Positions 35,458-44,179 of a stretch of DNA of 64,000 nucleotides are shown one piece after another. Source of the DNA: Candidatus Anammoxibacter sp. Its GTDB lineage: Bacteria; Planctomycetota; Brocadiia; Brocadiales; Anammoxibacteraceae. The notes beneath the pieces are model-generated. The model saw only the letters and a program-made list of their open reading frames with translations, was not told the DNA's origin and ran no database searches. Location: assembly GCA_021777055.1 (NCBI GenBank), contig JAIQZO010000101.1, positions 1 through 64,000 of the forward strand. Direction: 5' to 3'. The position numbers and the translations under genes are program-made. How positions within the stretch are numbered: the first letter of the stretch is position 1; every line of letters begins with the position of its first letter.

Positions 35458-36507
35458 CTACAAACCATACCGTAACCAGAGAGGTAAAACGCGGTTAATA
35501 TAGGCCATAAATTTCCACATGCCGACATTAACCTCTTTATAACCAAAAGGATCGACAACATGCTCTGGAAACGCTATGCCAAACCCGAATAGCCCGGGAG
35601 CAATTATTCCATTAGTGACATTATGTTTAAGATCCGCTAATTCTGCGACCTTAATTTTGCGGGCTGAAAATCCTGTTGCATATATTACCTTTTCGCAGCT
35701 ATACAAATGGTTGTTGATATTCTCATCTGTTGCCGGATAACGATATAGATTTTCGGGCAAGTTACCATTAATGTTTTTACGTGCCCAGTGGGCCGTTGAA
35801 CCTTTTAGTCCTGTGTTATCAAACAGAGTCCAATTCTCCATGGGTTGAGCAAATTTTAAAGGTTCCAGATAGAAATTGACTATGCGTGGCAGGTTTAATT
35901 CAACAAGATTGCGGACAATAATCATTGCAGAGTGTGATGATCCGAAAACGGCCACACTTTTAGCCCCATCACATGCAAGCTTTACCTTTTCATAATCTAA
36001 GGCATCTTTAAGGCTAATCTCGGTTAGATTATTATATTCCAAACTATTTGGTTCCCCGCCAATTGCGAGTATAACATTTGAAGATTTAAAATTACCTTCA
36101 GATGTTGATATCTCCCAGCAATGATTTTTTACCTTTAAATGGGACGCAATACCTTTAACTGTAGTAATCTCTTTTAAAACACAATCACTAACCCACTGAA
36201 GCGGGTCTGCGATATGTTTTAACTGGCACGTTTCATCGGGCTTTAACTTTTCAATAAAAAAAGTATTTGAGCGTTTGTTAAATTGAAAAGAATCACACTC
36301 TTTGAGAAATCGTATAAATAATTCCACCTTTGTATTACTTGGGACGCTATGCCATTTAGTGCCGATATCACCCACTTTAAACTGATCATCCACCCACAAA
36401 ATACGTGATCCATGAATACCACTATCTAACAATTTACCAACTGCAGCAATACCTGCAACTCCTGCACCTATTATACACCATTGATAGTGTTGATTTTCAT
36501 CTGCCAT
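35458..36507 (-). CDS. FAD-dependent pyridine-nucleotide oxidoreductase-like protein
   Basis: A 349-residue flavoprotein of the monooxygenase/thioredoxin-reductase superfamily. The N-terminal dinucleotide motif is CIIGAGVAGIAAVGKLL (about 11-27), then VILAIGGEPN. A second Rossmann motif is VAVFGSSHSAMIIVRNL (about 187-203), and a late ATG motif is VIYATGFSARKI. The GxGxxA/GxSHSA pattern resembles NAD(P)H-dependent flavoproteins that act on small organic substrates. The substrate is unknown; no neighbour helps. Confidence 0.8.
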   Translation of the reverse strand: MADENQHYQWCIIGAGVAGIAAVGKLLDSGIHGSRILWVDDQFKVGDIGTKWHSVPSNTKVELFIRFLKECDSFQFNKRSNTFFIEKLKPDETCQLKHIADPLQWVSDCVLKEITTVKGIASHLKVKNHCWEISTSEGNFKSSNVILAIGGEPNSLEYNNLTEISLKDALDYEKVKLACDGAKSVAVFGSSHSAMIIVRNLVELNLPRIVNFYLEPLKFAQPMENWTLFDNTGLKGSTAHWARKNINGNLPENLYRYPATDENINNHLYSCEKVIYATGFSARKIKVAELADLKHNVTNGIIAPGLFGFGIAFPEHVVDPFGYKEVNVGMWKFMAYINRVLPLWLRYGL

Positions 36508-36682
36508 AAAGCCGATCCTTCAGATACTAATGATAGAGATTAACTTATTCATATTTGTAACAAAATGATCAAGAAGATACTGCCCTAATATATAGACAAT
36601 TATAACCTCCGTCCATCAATACTACTTCCAAGCCCAATTTTTGTAGAGTCTTAATTTATTTGATTACGCGGATTATGTACGA

Positions 36683-37585
36683 TCAAAACTCCGGTGGTAA
36701 TCGCAGTGCACTCTTTAGCCAATCCGTTTCCAGCTCAGACCGTAGAGACTTGTTGTTTAGTATTTCCCTAGACCAAACCATATCATCCACCCCTACTTTC
36801 TTAAGTTCCTCCATCGGTAAAAGTTCGTAAAGTATATCTCCCTCTATATCCTGAAATTGAGCCATTTCACAGCGACAAAGTAGAGCCGTAATATCGTGAC
36901 TACAGGATTGAATATACACAAAAGGTCCTGAAGGTTCTGGTCCGTTTTTTATAAGCCTGGCAACAACACTATCCGCTATATCTTTTTCACTACGTTCAAC
37001 GGAATATTTTCTTCCAGGCAGAGGCTTGCCAAATAGATCCAATGCTGCCTTTTCCAGGGTTGAAGAAACATAAAGTATCCGCATATTGCTCGTGTCCGTA
37101 AGGACTTCGATTATCTCTGGGAAACCCGTACTCTCCATTGTTAAACGAATACCCTGAACGGAAATCTTCATATCTTCGCCAGAGTCTACTGTTTTACCAT
37201 TATCATAAAACCAAAGGTAAAAGATCTGAGGATATACGTTTTCACCAAGAAGAACGTAAGACTGAGAATAGTAAACTACAGGGCGTGTTGAATCAATATG
37301 TGCATGACCAGAGGAATCTGCAGTTACAAAGCCGAACCGGTCAGCCGGTTCGCCGGATGGCGCTTCCTGGATGATCAAAGGGGCCATGTATATATCAAAT
37401 CCAAGAGAATCACGGACTTTCGGATGTATAGGCTTGAATAAATTGACCAGATCAAATCTTGTTGTTGTTCGTAAGCGAATAGCGTCTGCCAGTGATTTAG
37501 TGTGGTTATTCTCCTCACTGGCCCATGCGCAAAGGCAACATGTACAAAACATGATAGTTGTCAAATATGTGCGAATTGTCTTCAT
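36683..37585 (-). CDS. unknown exported protein
   Basis: A 300-residue protein that I do not recognise. It has a Cys-rich signal peptide (TIMFCTCCLCAWAS). A mixed alpha/beta body follows with PVVYYSQSYVLLGENVYPQIFYLWFYDNGK and CRCEMAQFQDIEGDILYELLP, and it ends LPPEF. No known catalytic motif is seen. It could be periplasmic. Confidence 0.6.
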   Translation of the reverse strand: MKTIRTYLTTIMFCTCCLCAWASEENNHTKSLADAIRLRTTTRFDLVNLFKPIHPKVRDSLGFDIYMAPLIIQEAPSGEPADRFGFVTADSSGHAHIDSTRPVVYYSQSYVLLGENVYPQIFYLWFYDNGKTVDSGEDMKISVQGIRLTMESTGFPEIIEVLTDTSNMRILYVSSTLEKAALDLFGKPLPGRKYSVERSEKDIADSVVARLIKNGPEPSGPFVYIQSCSHDITALLCRCEMAQFQDIEGDILYELLPMEELKKVGVDDMVWSREILNNKSLRSELETDWLKSALRLPPEF

Positions 37586-38102
37586 GTCTAATTAGAATAT
37601 ATAAATCCAGCGTTGTCCGGTTAGGTATTTGCTTGGCAGATATAGGTGCTAACATCTAGTGCCTAAAATGCCTAAATTCCCTAAATTCCCTAAAATGAGC
37701 TAAAATCATAGAATCTTAAGGCTAACCGGACAATGCTGATATAAATCTCGAAATTTTACCAGTACTATTGTAACTACGCAGGTAAATAGACTGAAGGCTG
37801 AAGACTGAAGGTAAAAGCATAAAGCCTTTTAGGTTGCCAGACTCTAATGGCAAAAAGCAAAAGCCGCAGCCTTTTTGCCTTTAAGCTTTACCTTCAGCCT
37901 ATCTACCTGAGTAGTTACTATTTAAAGATAGATTAATAATTAACAAAGTTCAAGGTTTTTCCTAAAAAACCATTCAAATTCTGGTCTTGCCATCTTGCTT
38001 GTTTAATTTCCTAAAACTAGCCAGTGGTATGTGCAACTCTAATGGAAAAGGCCTCAAGGTGGGCACTGGCGAAGACTTTCATTAAAAAATAAAAAAGTCC
38101 TC
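37586..38102. repeat. intergenic repeat cluster: element C and palindromic element B (copy 2)
   Basis: Element C has ends cagcgttgtccggttag (37608-37624) and ctaaccggacaatgctga (37722-37739), which are near-perfect inverted repeats enclosing iterated cctaaattcc units. Fragments recur at 1-140 and 705-722. Element B copy 2 is 37770-37918 with palindromic ends gtaactac...gtagttac. Confidence 0.8.
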
Positions 38103-38131
38103 TTGACAAAATAGAATTCATGGGATATAAG
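38103..38131 (+). promoter_or_regulatory. strong sigma-70-type promoter
   Basis: ttgaca (38103-38108), a 17-bp spacer, tataag (38126-38131). The 12-bp palindrome gtgtatatacac begins at the last base of the -10 box, a good place for an operator. No gene begins within 500 bp until 38639, so it may drive a long leader or a small RNA. Confidence 0.7.
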
Positions 38132-38638
38132 TGTATATACACATTTCAATATAAGGCTAGAGTAATAAAAACACTAAAGAACCAATAAAACTAACTGATA
38201 AATGATAGGTTCTACCGGAAAAGGCACTCCTCTTATGGGAAGAGGCTTAAACATATGTAACGAACAGGTTAGATAAGGGATGGAAACTACTTTTTAAGAA
38301 TCTTGTGTCCCATATTGGAATTGCTGGAAAATAGTTTTTTTTATTAGCATGAGTGTATATGCACCTGTAGAAGGGTGTTAATAACAACAAACTTACCCGG
38401 AAGCTGTGGTTAATTTTAAAGATTTTAATATTACGGCAAAGATGCAAAGGGTATAAAGGTAAACGTCTCATTGCTTTCTTTGTGCTGTAGAATGGGTTAA
38501 TTAATAGGGAAAGAAATCTTATTAAGACCAATAGTGTATATACACTGTTGGTGGGTTGGTTAAAAATCTAAAAACCGAAGTAATTTAAGTTGTCGCAAAT
38601 TATTTATGCATTATGTTTATAGAAAGGGAGTATAAAAA
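38131..38638. promoter_or_regulatory. leader region with three spaced 12-bp palindromes
   Basis: gtgtatatacac at 38131-38142, gtgtatatgcac at 38353-38364 and gtgtatatacac at 38534-38545. A hairpin cctctt...aagagg lies near 38228-38246. No open frame of note. The layout suggests repeated regulator sites upstream of the metallo-beta-lactamase gene; which regulator is unknown. Confidence 0.55.
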
Positions 38639-40546
38639 ATGAAAAACAAAACATTTTTATTCACATTAATTTTAAGTATTACATATTTTGGATTGATAAC
38701 TTTGGGCTTAGGGACTAAAACTGCCGCTGCGGGCACAAGAACATTTAATGCCGAGCTTGAATACTTGAAGAGCATAAACAGTAGTGGAACGGTTGAAGAA
38801 CCCCAACTAATATATTTGCTTGCCGCCCAATATATGAATATAAACCACCATTTAGACGGTATAGAGTTTTTTGAAAAGATCATAGATGAAAATGAAGACA
38901 ATTTCTCACCAACCAAAAAGGCCTTATACCTAGGGGCGTTAGGGTTAATAAGAGGGGCCGCCGCAAATCAAATACCGTTTCTAAACAGAATAGGGTGGGT
39001 TAACGAGACAATTAGTATTCTTGAAACCGCACGTCTATTGTCAGGAAATAATCTGTTCTTGGTCAGGTGGAGTACTGGGATTGTCTATGCGCAACTGCCG
39101 GAGATTTTCCAGAAAAGAGATACAGCTTTTAATGATCTGAATTGGTGCATTGAAAACATCTCTATAGCTCCACATTATGGGTGGTTGCGTGAGCTATATT
39201 ATCATTTAGGATTCATTTTTGATGAGGAGGATGATCAGGACAAAGCACAAGAGTATTTGGACCTGAGCGGTTATAAAGATTTTGAAAAAAAGATAATCCT
39301 TACTACGTCTAACTCAACAAATGGAAAAAATGGATCAACATTTCATCCGAAGAGATTGTTGCAGATTATACCTGATAAGGTCTTTGCGTTAACCGGTTTT
39401 GAATTTACAGAGTTTTATTTTATCGTGACAGATGATGGAAATGAGTTAATAGCAATTGATACAGGTACGCGACCTGATTCAGCACAAGAGGCCTATGAAC
39501 ACTTAATAGACCAGTTTCCTGGTCTGCCGCAATTAACAACAATCTTTATAACCCATTCACACTGGGATCATATAGGAGGTTACAAATTCTTTAAGGGGTT
39601 GAACCCAGATATTACAGTTTATGCAAGGGAGAACTTCCATACAGAGGTTGAACGCGATATAAATGTACCGGTCAACTTCGATTATTTTTTCGGATCAGAT
39701 TTTAAAATAGAATTTTTAACAGATTTTGCGCCTGATATATTGATTGATGATAACAGGGAGATTGAAATAGGGGGTACCCTATTTCAAACTTTACCAATTT
39801 CCGGAGGGGAAACAGAAGATGGTATGTTAATATACTTACCGGAGGATTCCATACTCTTTGCCGGTGATTTTATAATGCCGTATATAGGTGCACCTTTCTT
39901 GGAAGAGGGTAATATTCACGGGCTTTTTCAATCCATTGATATTGTTGTTGGCCTGAATCCGAACCATATACTGCACGGCCATGAAGGGTTGACAAGAATC
40001 TTTAATTCCCCAGCTTTACTTGCCAATCTTAAGCTAAATCTGGAATGGCTAAATGGGCAGGTATTAAATGGAGTGCAAGGTGGAGAGGCACGTCCAACAT
40101 TGCATCATAAGAATTTAATACCGCCCTTTATCAATGAAACGCCGGAGGTACATCTACCTTACCTTGTACTTCGAGAAAACTTTATTAATCGGATATATGA
40201 TCAAAATGTGGGCTACTGGCAGCCTGATTTAAAAGGGATGGATTACTTAAGCCAAAGAGAAATTGCTTCTGCTTTTACAGATTATCTGGCAGTGACAGAA
40301 AAGCAATTGGCGGATGCGATAAAGAGCATGGTAAAGAGCGGTGACCATGAGCTGGCCGGATGGCTATCAATAATATCACTTGCGCAGTTTCCTGAGAGTG
40401 AAAGGCTGAAAAGAGAGAAAGTGTCTTCATTTCTAAAGCTAAAAGAGAAATATCAGGAGTTTAATCCCTTTAAATTTGTCATATACTCTGAGGTAATTGA
40501 CGACGAGACTCTGCAACTTGAGATAAGTGCGATGGTACAGGAGTGA
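38639..40546 (+). CDS. exported alkylsulfatase-like metallo-beta-lactamase protein
   Basis: A 635-residue protein with a signal peptide (MKNKTFLFTLILSITYFGLI). About 170 helical residues follow that look repeat-like. The zinc-binding core has THSHWDHIGGYKFF (HxHxDH, about 305), FAGDFIMPY and ILHGHEG (about 430-450). The C-terminal ~120 residues resemble the alkylsulfatase dimerisation region (KQLADAIKSMVKSGDHELAGWLS). Such enzymes hydrolyse sulfate esters; the substrate is unknown. agaaagggag precedes ATG 38639. Upstream sequence carries three palindromes and a strong promoter. Confidence 0.8.
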   Translation: MKNKTFLFTLILSITYFGLITLGLGTKTAAAGTRTFNAELEYLKSINSSGTVEEPQLIYLLAAQYMNINHHLDGIEFFEKIIDENEDNFSPTKKALYLGALGLIRGAAANQIPFLNRIGWVNETISILETARLLSGNNLFLVRWSTGIVYAQLPEIFQKRDTAFNDLNWCIENISIAPHYGWLRELYYHLGFIFDEEDDQDKAQEYLDLSGYKDFEKKIILTTSNSTNGKNGSTFHPKRLLQIIPDKVFALTGFEFTEFYFIVTDDGNELIAIDTGTRPDSAQEAYEHLIDQFPGLPQLTTIFITHSHWDHIGGYKFFKGLNPDITVYARENFHTEVERDINVPVNFDYFFGSDFKIEFLTDFAPDILIDDNREIEIGGTLFQTLPISGGETEDGMLIYLPEDSILFAGDFIMPYIGAPFLEEGNIHGLFQSIDIVVGLNPNHILHGHEGLTRIFNSPALLANLKLNLEWLNGQVLNGVQGGEARPTLHHKNLIPPFINETPEVHLPYLVLRENFINRIYDQNVGYWQPDLKGMDYLSQREIASAFTDYLAVTEKQLADAIKSMVKSGDHELAGWLSIISLAQFPESERLKREKVSSFLKLKEKYQEFNPFKFVIYSEVIDDETLQLEISAMVQE

Positions 40547-40691
40547 TTATAAGTTAAAAGTTGGGGGAATTACATCTCTGGTTATTAAGCAATTCGTAAT
40601 AAGGTAGGTGGACCATCTGACCATTAGACAATTCAGTTAATAGCGTTAACGCGGAATTTCGTTTTGTCAGACGTGATAATTATCTTGAAAT

Positions 40692-40720
40692 TTGACATTT
40701 CCACCTAAAACACATATAAT
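40692..40720 (+). promoter_or_regulatory. perfect sigma-70 consensus promoter of vapBC
   Basis: ttgaca (40692-40697), exactly 17 bp, tataat (40715-40720), 27 nt before the vapB ATG. Both hexamers match consensus. Confidence 0.9.
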
Positions 40721-40747
40721 TCCACTTATAAATGAAATGGAGGCATT

Positions 40748-40978
40748 ATGGGACAAGTTACAATTTATTTAGAGGATGAAATTGAATATAAAATGCGTTC
40801 AGCTGCAAAGTCCATGCATCTATCTCAAAGCAAGTGGATAGCTAACTTAATTAAACAAAAAGTAGTAGATGAATGGCCCGCTTCTGTCAAAAATCTTGCT
40901 GGCGCATGGAAAGATTTTCCTGCATTAGAAGAGATTCGAAAGCTTGAAAATGTGGATTTGCCTCGTGAGGATCTGTAA
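40748..40978 (+). CDS. vapB: VapB-type antitoxin (ribbon-helix-helix)
   Basis: A 76-residue protein. The N-terminal strand GQVTIYLEDEIEYKM and helices (AAKSMHLSQSKWIANLI) match a CopG/RHH DNA-binding domain. The acidic C-terminus (EEIRKLENVDLPREDL) binds the toxin. It should bind its own promoter and repress it. Its stop overlaps the toxin ATG (TAATG), giving translational coupling. aatggaggc precedes its start. Confidence 0.9.
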   Translation: MGQVTIYLEDEIEYKMRSAAKSMHLSQSKWIANLIKQKVVDEWPASVKNLAGAWKDFPALEEIRKLENVDLPREDL

Positions 40979-41370
40979 TGTACGTTTTGGACACAAATAC
41001 GTTGATTTACTACTTTAAAGGAATGGGCAAAGTTGCTCAAAACTTTCTTAGTAAATCACCCAGTGACATAGGTATTCCAACTGTAGTGTTATTTGAATTG
41101 GAAGTGGGTATTGCAAAATCTAAATCTCCTCAAAAAAGGATTAAGCAATTGCATGAAATGACTTCGCTTGTAAACATCATTCCCTTTGGCTACAAAGAAG
41201 CAAAGATTTCTGCAAATATTAGAACCAAACTTGAAAGAAAAGGTACTCCGATAGGTCCGTATGACCTGTTAATAGGATGTACCGCACTTGTTCATCAAGC
41301 AATCTTAGTCTCCCACAATACTACAGAATTCAAACGGATTGATAAGTTACAAATTGAAGACTGGTATTGA
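40978..41370 (+). CDS. vapC: VapC-type PIN-domain toxin
   Basis: A 130-residue PIN-domain RNase. The acidic residues are seen in MYVLDTNTLIYYFKG (Asp5), VVLFELEVGIAKS (Glu), PIGPYDLLIGCTAL (Asp) and the end VSHNTTEFKRI. VapC toxins cleave tRNA or rRNA in the absence of VapB. Pair and overlap with vapB are classical. Confidence 0.93.
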   Translation: MYVLDTNTLIYYFKGMGKVAQNFLSKSPSDIGIPTVVLFELEVGIAKSKSPQKRIKQLHEMTSLVNIIPFGYKEAKISANIRTKLERKGTPIGPYDLLIGCTALVHQAILVSHNTTEFKRIDKLQIEDWY

Positions 41371-41402
41371 TTAAAAGTAAATGTGAAACGAATTAAAGCA
41401 TA

Positions 41403-42215
41403 ATGAAAAACATAAGAATGAACGGGGAGGATAGATCAGGGGAGAAATATATAGAGTGGGAAAAGATAGATGTTGGCAATTCTCAACATGTAGGTATCAT
41501 ACATCTTAACAAACCAAAGCGAAATTCTATTGGATCGTGGCTTCTTGATGCTGTATATGATAAAATAGACAAATTTGAGAGCGATGATGATGTTGGTGCA
41601 ATAGTTATCGCAAGTAAGCTTAAGGGTGTATTTAGTGACGGTGCAGATAGAGAAGAACTTTTTGGATCATGGATCTCCGGGTTGGTTGCGGAAAAGGATT
41701 ATGACAGATTTGAGAGGGCTCACCAAATGTACCTGGAGATTGAAAACTGCCGTAAACCTACGATTGCTGCAATTAATGGAATAACTATTGGTGCCGGTCT
41801 GGAGCTTGCGATGTTATGCGATCTACGTATCTCATCGGATATTGCGTTTTTTAGCCTTCCTGAAGCTAAACCAGAATTGTCCATTATTCCTGGTCTGGGT
41901 GGTACACAGAGGTTGACAAAACTGATTGGCCCTGCCCGGGCAAAAGAGATGCTTTATTTAGGCCGTATGATCAGGGCGGAAACTGCATATAATTGGGGAT
42001 TGGTAAACAAGCTTGTGCCTCATAAAGAGGTGTTGACAAACTCAATTGGCGTGGCGAAAGAGTTGGCTGAAAAAGACAGCAGGGCATTGTGTGATCTTAA
42101 GAAATGTATTAACTTTGCCGTTGATCATGATATTAATGAAGGTATTGATTTTGAAGTTAAACATTTTTCTGAAATAATGCGATTGAAATTACAAAGGAGG
42201 AATAATGCAGTTTAA
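41403..42215 (+). CDS. enoyl-CoA hydratase/isomerase (crotonase family)
   Basis: A 270-residue crotonase-fold protein. The oxyanion loop is IVIASKLKGVFSDGADREEL, the first catalytic Glu lies in GITIGAGLELAMLCDLRI, and the second near SLPEAKPELSIIPGLGGTQRL. The C-terminal helix GLVNKLVPHKEV follows. Both Glu positions used by hydratases are acidic here, so hydratase activity is plausible. It overlaps fabG by 11 nt, which suggests joint work in fatty-acid or beta-hydroxyacyl metabolism. Confidence 0.88.
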   Translation: MKNIRMNGEDRSGEKYIEWEKIDVGNSQHVGIIHLNKPKRNSIGSWLLDAVYDKIDKFESDDDVGAIVIASKLKGVFSDGADREELFGSWISGLVAEKDYDRFERAHQMYLEIENCRKPTIAAINGITIGAGLELAMLCDLRISSDIAFFSLPEAKPELSIIPGLGGTQRLTKLIGPARAKEMLYLGRMIRAETAYNWGLVNKLVPHKEVLTNSIGVAKELAEKDSRALCDLKKCINFAVDHDINEGIDFEVKHFSEIMRLKLQRRNNAV

Positions 42216-42948
42216 AGATAGAGCAGCAATAGTGACAGGTGGAACCAGAGGGATTGGTAGGGGAATTGTTTTGGATTTGGCAAAAAGCGGTTGTAATGTG
42301 GCATTTAATTATAATAAAAGTAGTCAGGCTGCGGAAGAGTTGTGCAAAGAAGTAGAGTCTTGTGGTGTCAGTGCAGTGTCGTACCAGGTTGATGCAGGAA
42401 ACTTTGAAGATGTAAAAGGTATGGTAAAAGAGGTAAAAGATAAATTCGGTAGGATCGATTTTCTGGTAAACAACGCTGGGATAACAAAAGATAAGTTGTT
42501 GGCTATGATGAGTGAATCTGATTGGGACAGTGTTATTGATACAAATCTCAAAAGTGCATATAACTTTTGTAAGAATGTGATAACAACCATGATGAAGCAG
42601 AAAAACGGTAGTATCTTGAATATTACTTCCATAAGTGGTGTTTCAGGTACTGCTGGGCAGGTAAACTACTCTGCATCAAAGGCTGGGTTGATTGGGTTGA
42701 CAAAGGCCCTTGCAAAAGAGGTGGGAAAGGTTAATATTAATGTTAATGCTATTGCGTGTGGATTCATAGAGACAGATATGACTGCGGTTTTGCCAGAGGA
42801 GTATAAAAAGAAGATGACAGACCTGGTACCTGCCCGTCGATTTGGAACAGTAGAAGATATAGCAAGATCCGCCTCGTTTCTCCTTTCTGATTCTGCAAAA
42901 TATATCACAGGACACGTTCTGCATGTTGACGGTGGTCTCGCTATGTAG
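42205..42948 (+). CDS. fabG: 3-oxoacyl-ACP reductase (FabG-type SDR)
   Basis: A 247-residue short-chain dehydrogenase. TGGTRGIGRGIVLDLA is the NADP-binding TGxxxGIG motif, VNNAGITKDKLLAMM the NNAG motif, SITSISGV...Y-x-x-x-K is seen as NYSASKAG, and the C-terminal HVLHVDGGLAM is typical. It reduces 3-oxoacyl chains. The enoyl-CoA hydratase gene overlaps at its start. A paralogous SDR role (not the main fabG) cannot be ruled out. Confidence 0.88.
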   Translation: MQFKDRAAIVTGGTRGIGRGIVLDLAKSGCNVAFNYNKSSQAAEELCKEVESCGVSAVSYQVDAGNFEDVKGMVKEVKDKFGRIDFLVNNAGITKDKLLAMMSESDWDSVIDTNLKSAYNFCKNVITTMMKQKNGSILNITSISGVSGTAGQVNYSASKAGLIGLTKALAKEVGKVNINVNAIACGFIETDMTAVLPEEYKKKMTDLVPARRFGTVEDIARSASFLLSDSAKYITGHVLHVDGGLAM

Positions 42949-43165
42949 TATAACTTTTTTGGATTTGTGTTGTGGGATTGTAGAGCTGCAATTGCACAAT
43001 CTATAAGGAAGACAAAGAGTTAAGAAAGTGGGAAGAGATGGTGGAAAACGTACTAAAGGAACTGACAAGAGAAGACGAAAAAGTAGAAACGGCAACGAAA
43101 CATCAGTATTGATGTGATCAAGGATTTTTTTTTTGCATAATATTGTAACAAAATCTATATTGCCC

Positions 43166-43195
43166 TTGACTTGGAATAGTATGCTGTTGTATAAA
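43166..43195 (+). promoter_or_regulatory. promoter of tRNA-Arg
   Basis: ttgact (43166-43171), 18-bp spacer, tataaa (43190-43195), 24 nt before the tRNA. Confidence 0.65.
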
Positions 43196-43219
43196 TTATA
43201 AAATTGAAAATATTCGTGT

Positions 43220-43296
43220 GCGCCCGTAGCTCAGACGGATAGAGCAACGGTTTCCTAAATCGTAGGTCGGAGGTTCGAACCCTCTCGGGCGTACCA
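43220..43296 (+). tRNA. tRNA-Arg (anticodon CCU)
   Basis: The cloverleaf can be drawn by hand. Acceptor gcgcccg pairs with cgggcgt (one G-T pair), the D-stem is gctc/gagc, and the anticodon stem acggt/atcgt has loop ttcctaa, giving anticodon CCT. The T-arm is ggagg-ttcgaac-cctct. CCA is encoded at 43294-43296. Confidence 0.95.
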
Positions 43297-43406
43297 TAAT
43301 AGATAATTTGCGTTAAACATTTATAATTGTAATGGACTAAAGTCGGGCAAAACATAATTGCAAAGGGCTGGTTAGTATTTATAAGTAAATTAAGTGGAAG
43401 GTTTAT

Positions 43407-44054
43407 ATGAGCGAAGCAACGGAAAGCAAACATCAGTTACTACATATTCTAAATAAATATAAGATTGTTTTAATCATTGCAGTGCCTGTTATTATTGCAG
43501 TGACAATTGGTATTACTTTAATTCTTTCTTCTTCGGAAAACAAGTCAAGAGAAGCGTGGAATAAGCTTTGGGAAGCTAGCCGTAACCAGGCGTTGGCTAT
43601 TCAATCTGATTCTAAAGAGAAAGATAAGGTTCTTACTCGGGCTATTAATGAATTTAACTACGTAATTAATGATATCGCATCTGCTAAGGTCTCGCCTTGG
43701 GCAATGTTTAAGTTAGGCGGGACTTATTTTGCGTCAGAAAAATATGATAAGGCGATTGAAACCTATAGTTTGTTCCTTAAGAAAAACAGAAACCATTATC
43801 TCGCCCCTTTTGTAAGGCAGACCATGGGATATTCTTATGAGCAGACAGGTCAATTAAAGAGTGCCATAGAACAGTTCGAAGAAATAGACGAAGAGATCCT
43901 CTTGGTGCAAAAAAACTTGGACTTGGGCAGATGTTATGAAAAAATGGGCGATCAAAAAAAAGCAAAAGATGCCTATAACACTGTTCTGGAACTTGAAGAT
44001 AGCGATAATAATTGGATCAGGTTGGCACAGCACAGGTTGGACGCTCTTAACTAA
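43407..44054 (+). CDS. membrane-anchored TPR protein (YfgM-like)
   Basis: A 215-residue protein. A short cytoplasmic N-terminus and one membrane anchor (IVLIIAVPVIIAVTIGITLIL) are followed by a helical region with at least three TPR units. These are MFKLGGTYFASEKYDKAIETYSLFL, MGYSYEQTGQLKSAIEQFEEI and LGRCYEKMGDQKKAKDAYNTVLEL. The layout resembles YfgM-like proteins that help at the translocon. It precedes rluD on the same strand by about 125 bp. Confidence 0.8.
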   Translation: MSEATESKHQLLHILNKYKIVLIIAVPVIIAVTIGITLILSSSENKSREAWNKLWEASRNQALAIQSDSKEKDKVLTRAINEFNYVINDIASAKVSPWAMFKLGGTYFASEKYDKAIETYSLFLKKNRNHYLAPFVRQTMGYSYEQTGQLKSAIEQFEEIDEEILLVQKNLDLGRCYEKMGDQKKAKDAYNTVLELEDSDNNWIRLAQHRLDALN

Positions 44055-44179
44055 CTATGATATGGGTAACTTACAATTCCCTCTTTCATAGGTACTTATT
44101 TAGCTGAAAATGTTATGCCTGCAAAAGATCATTCATAATAATCTGCGAAACGAGCACTTCCGATCCACCTTCAATAAAT

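Noticed and set aside
38131..38142. LexA or CRP site reading of gtgtatatacac
   Set aside because: It does not match the usual LexA or CRP consensus well enough; only the repeated palindrome itself is claimed.
43220..43296. tRNA-Arg as an integration site for an island
   Set aside because: No integrase and no repeat of the tRNA 3' end was found downstream; neighbours are ordinary genes.
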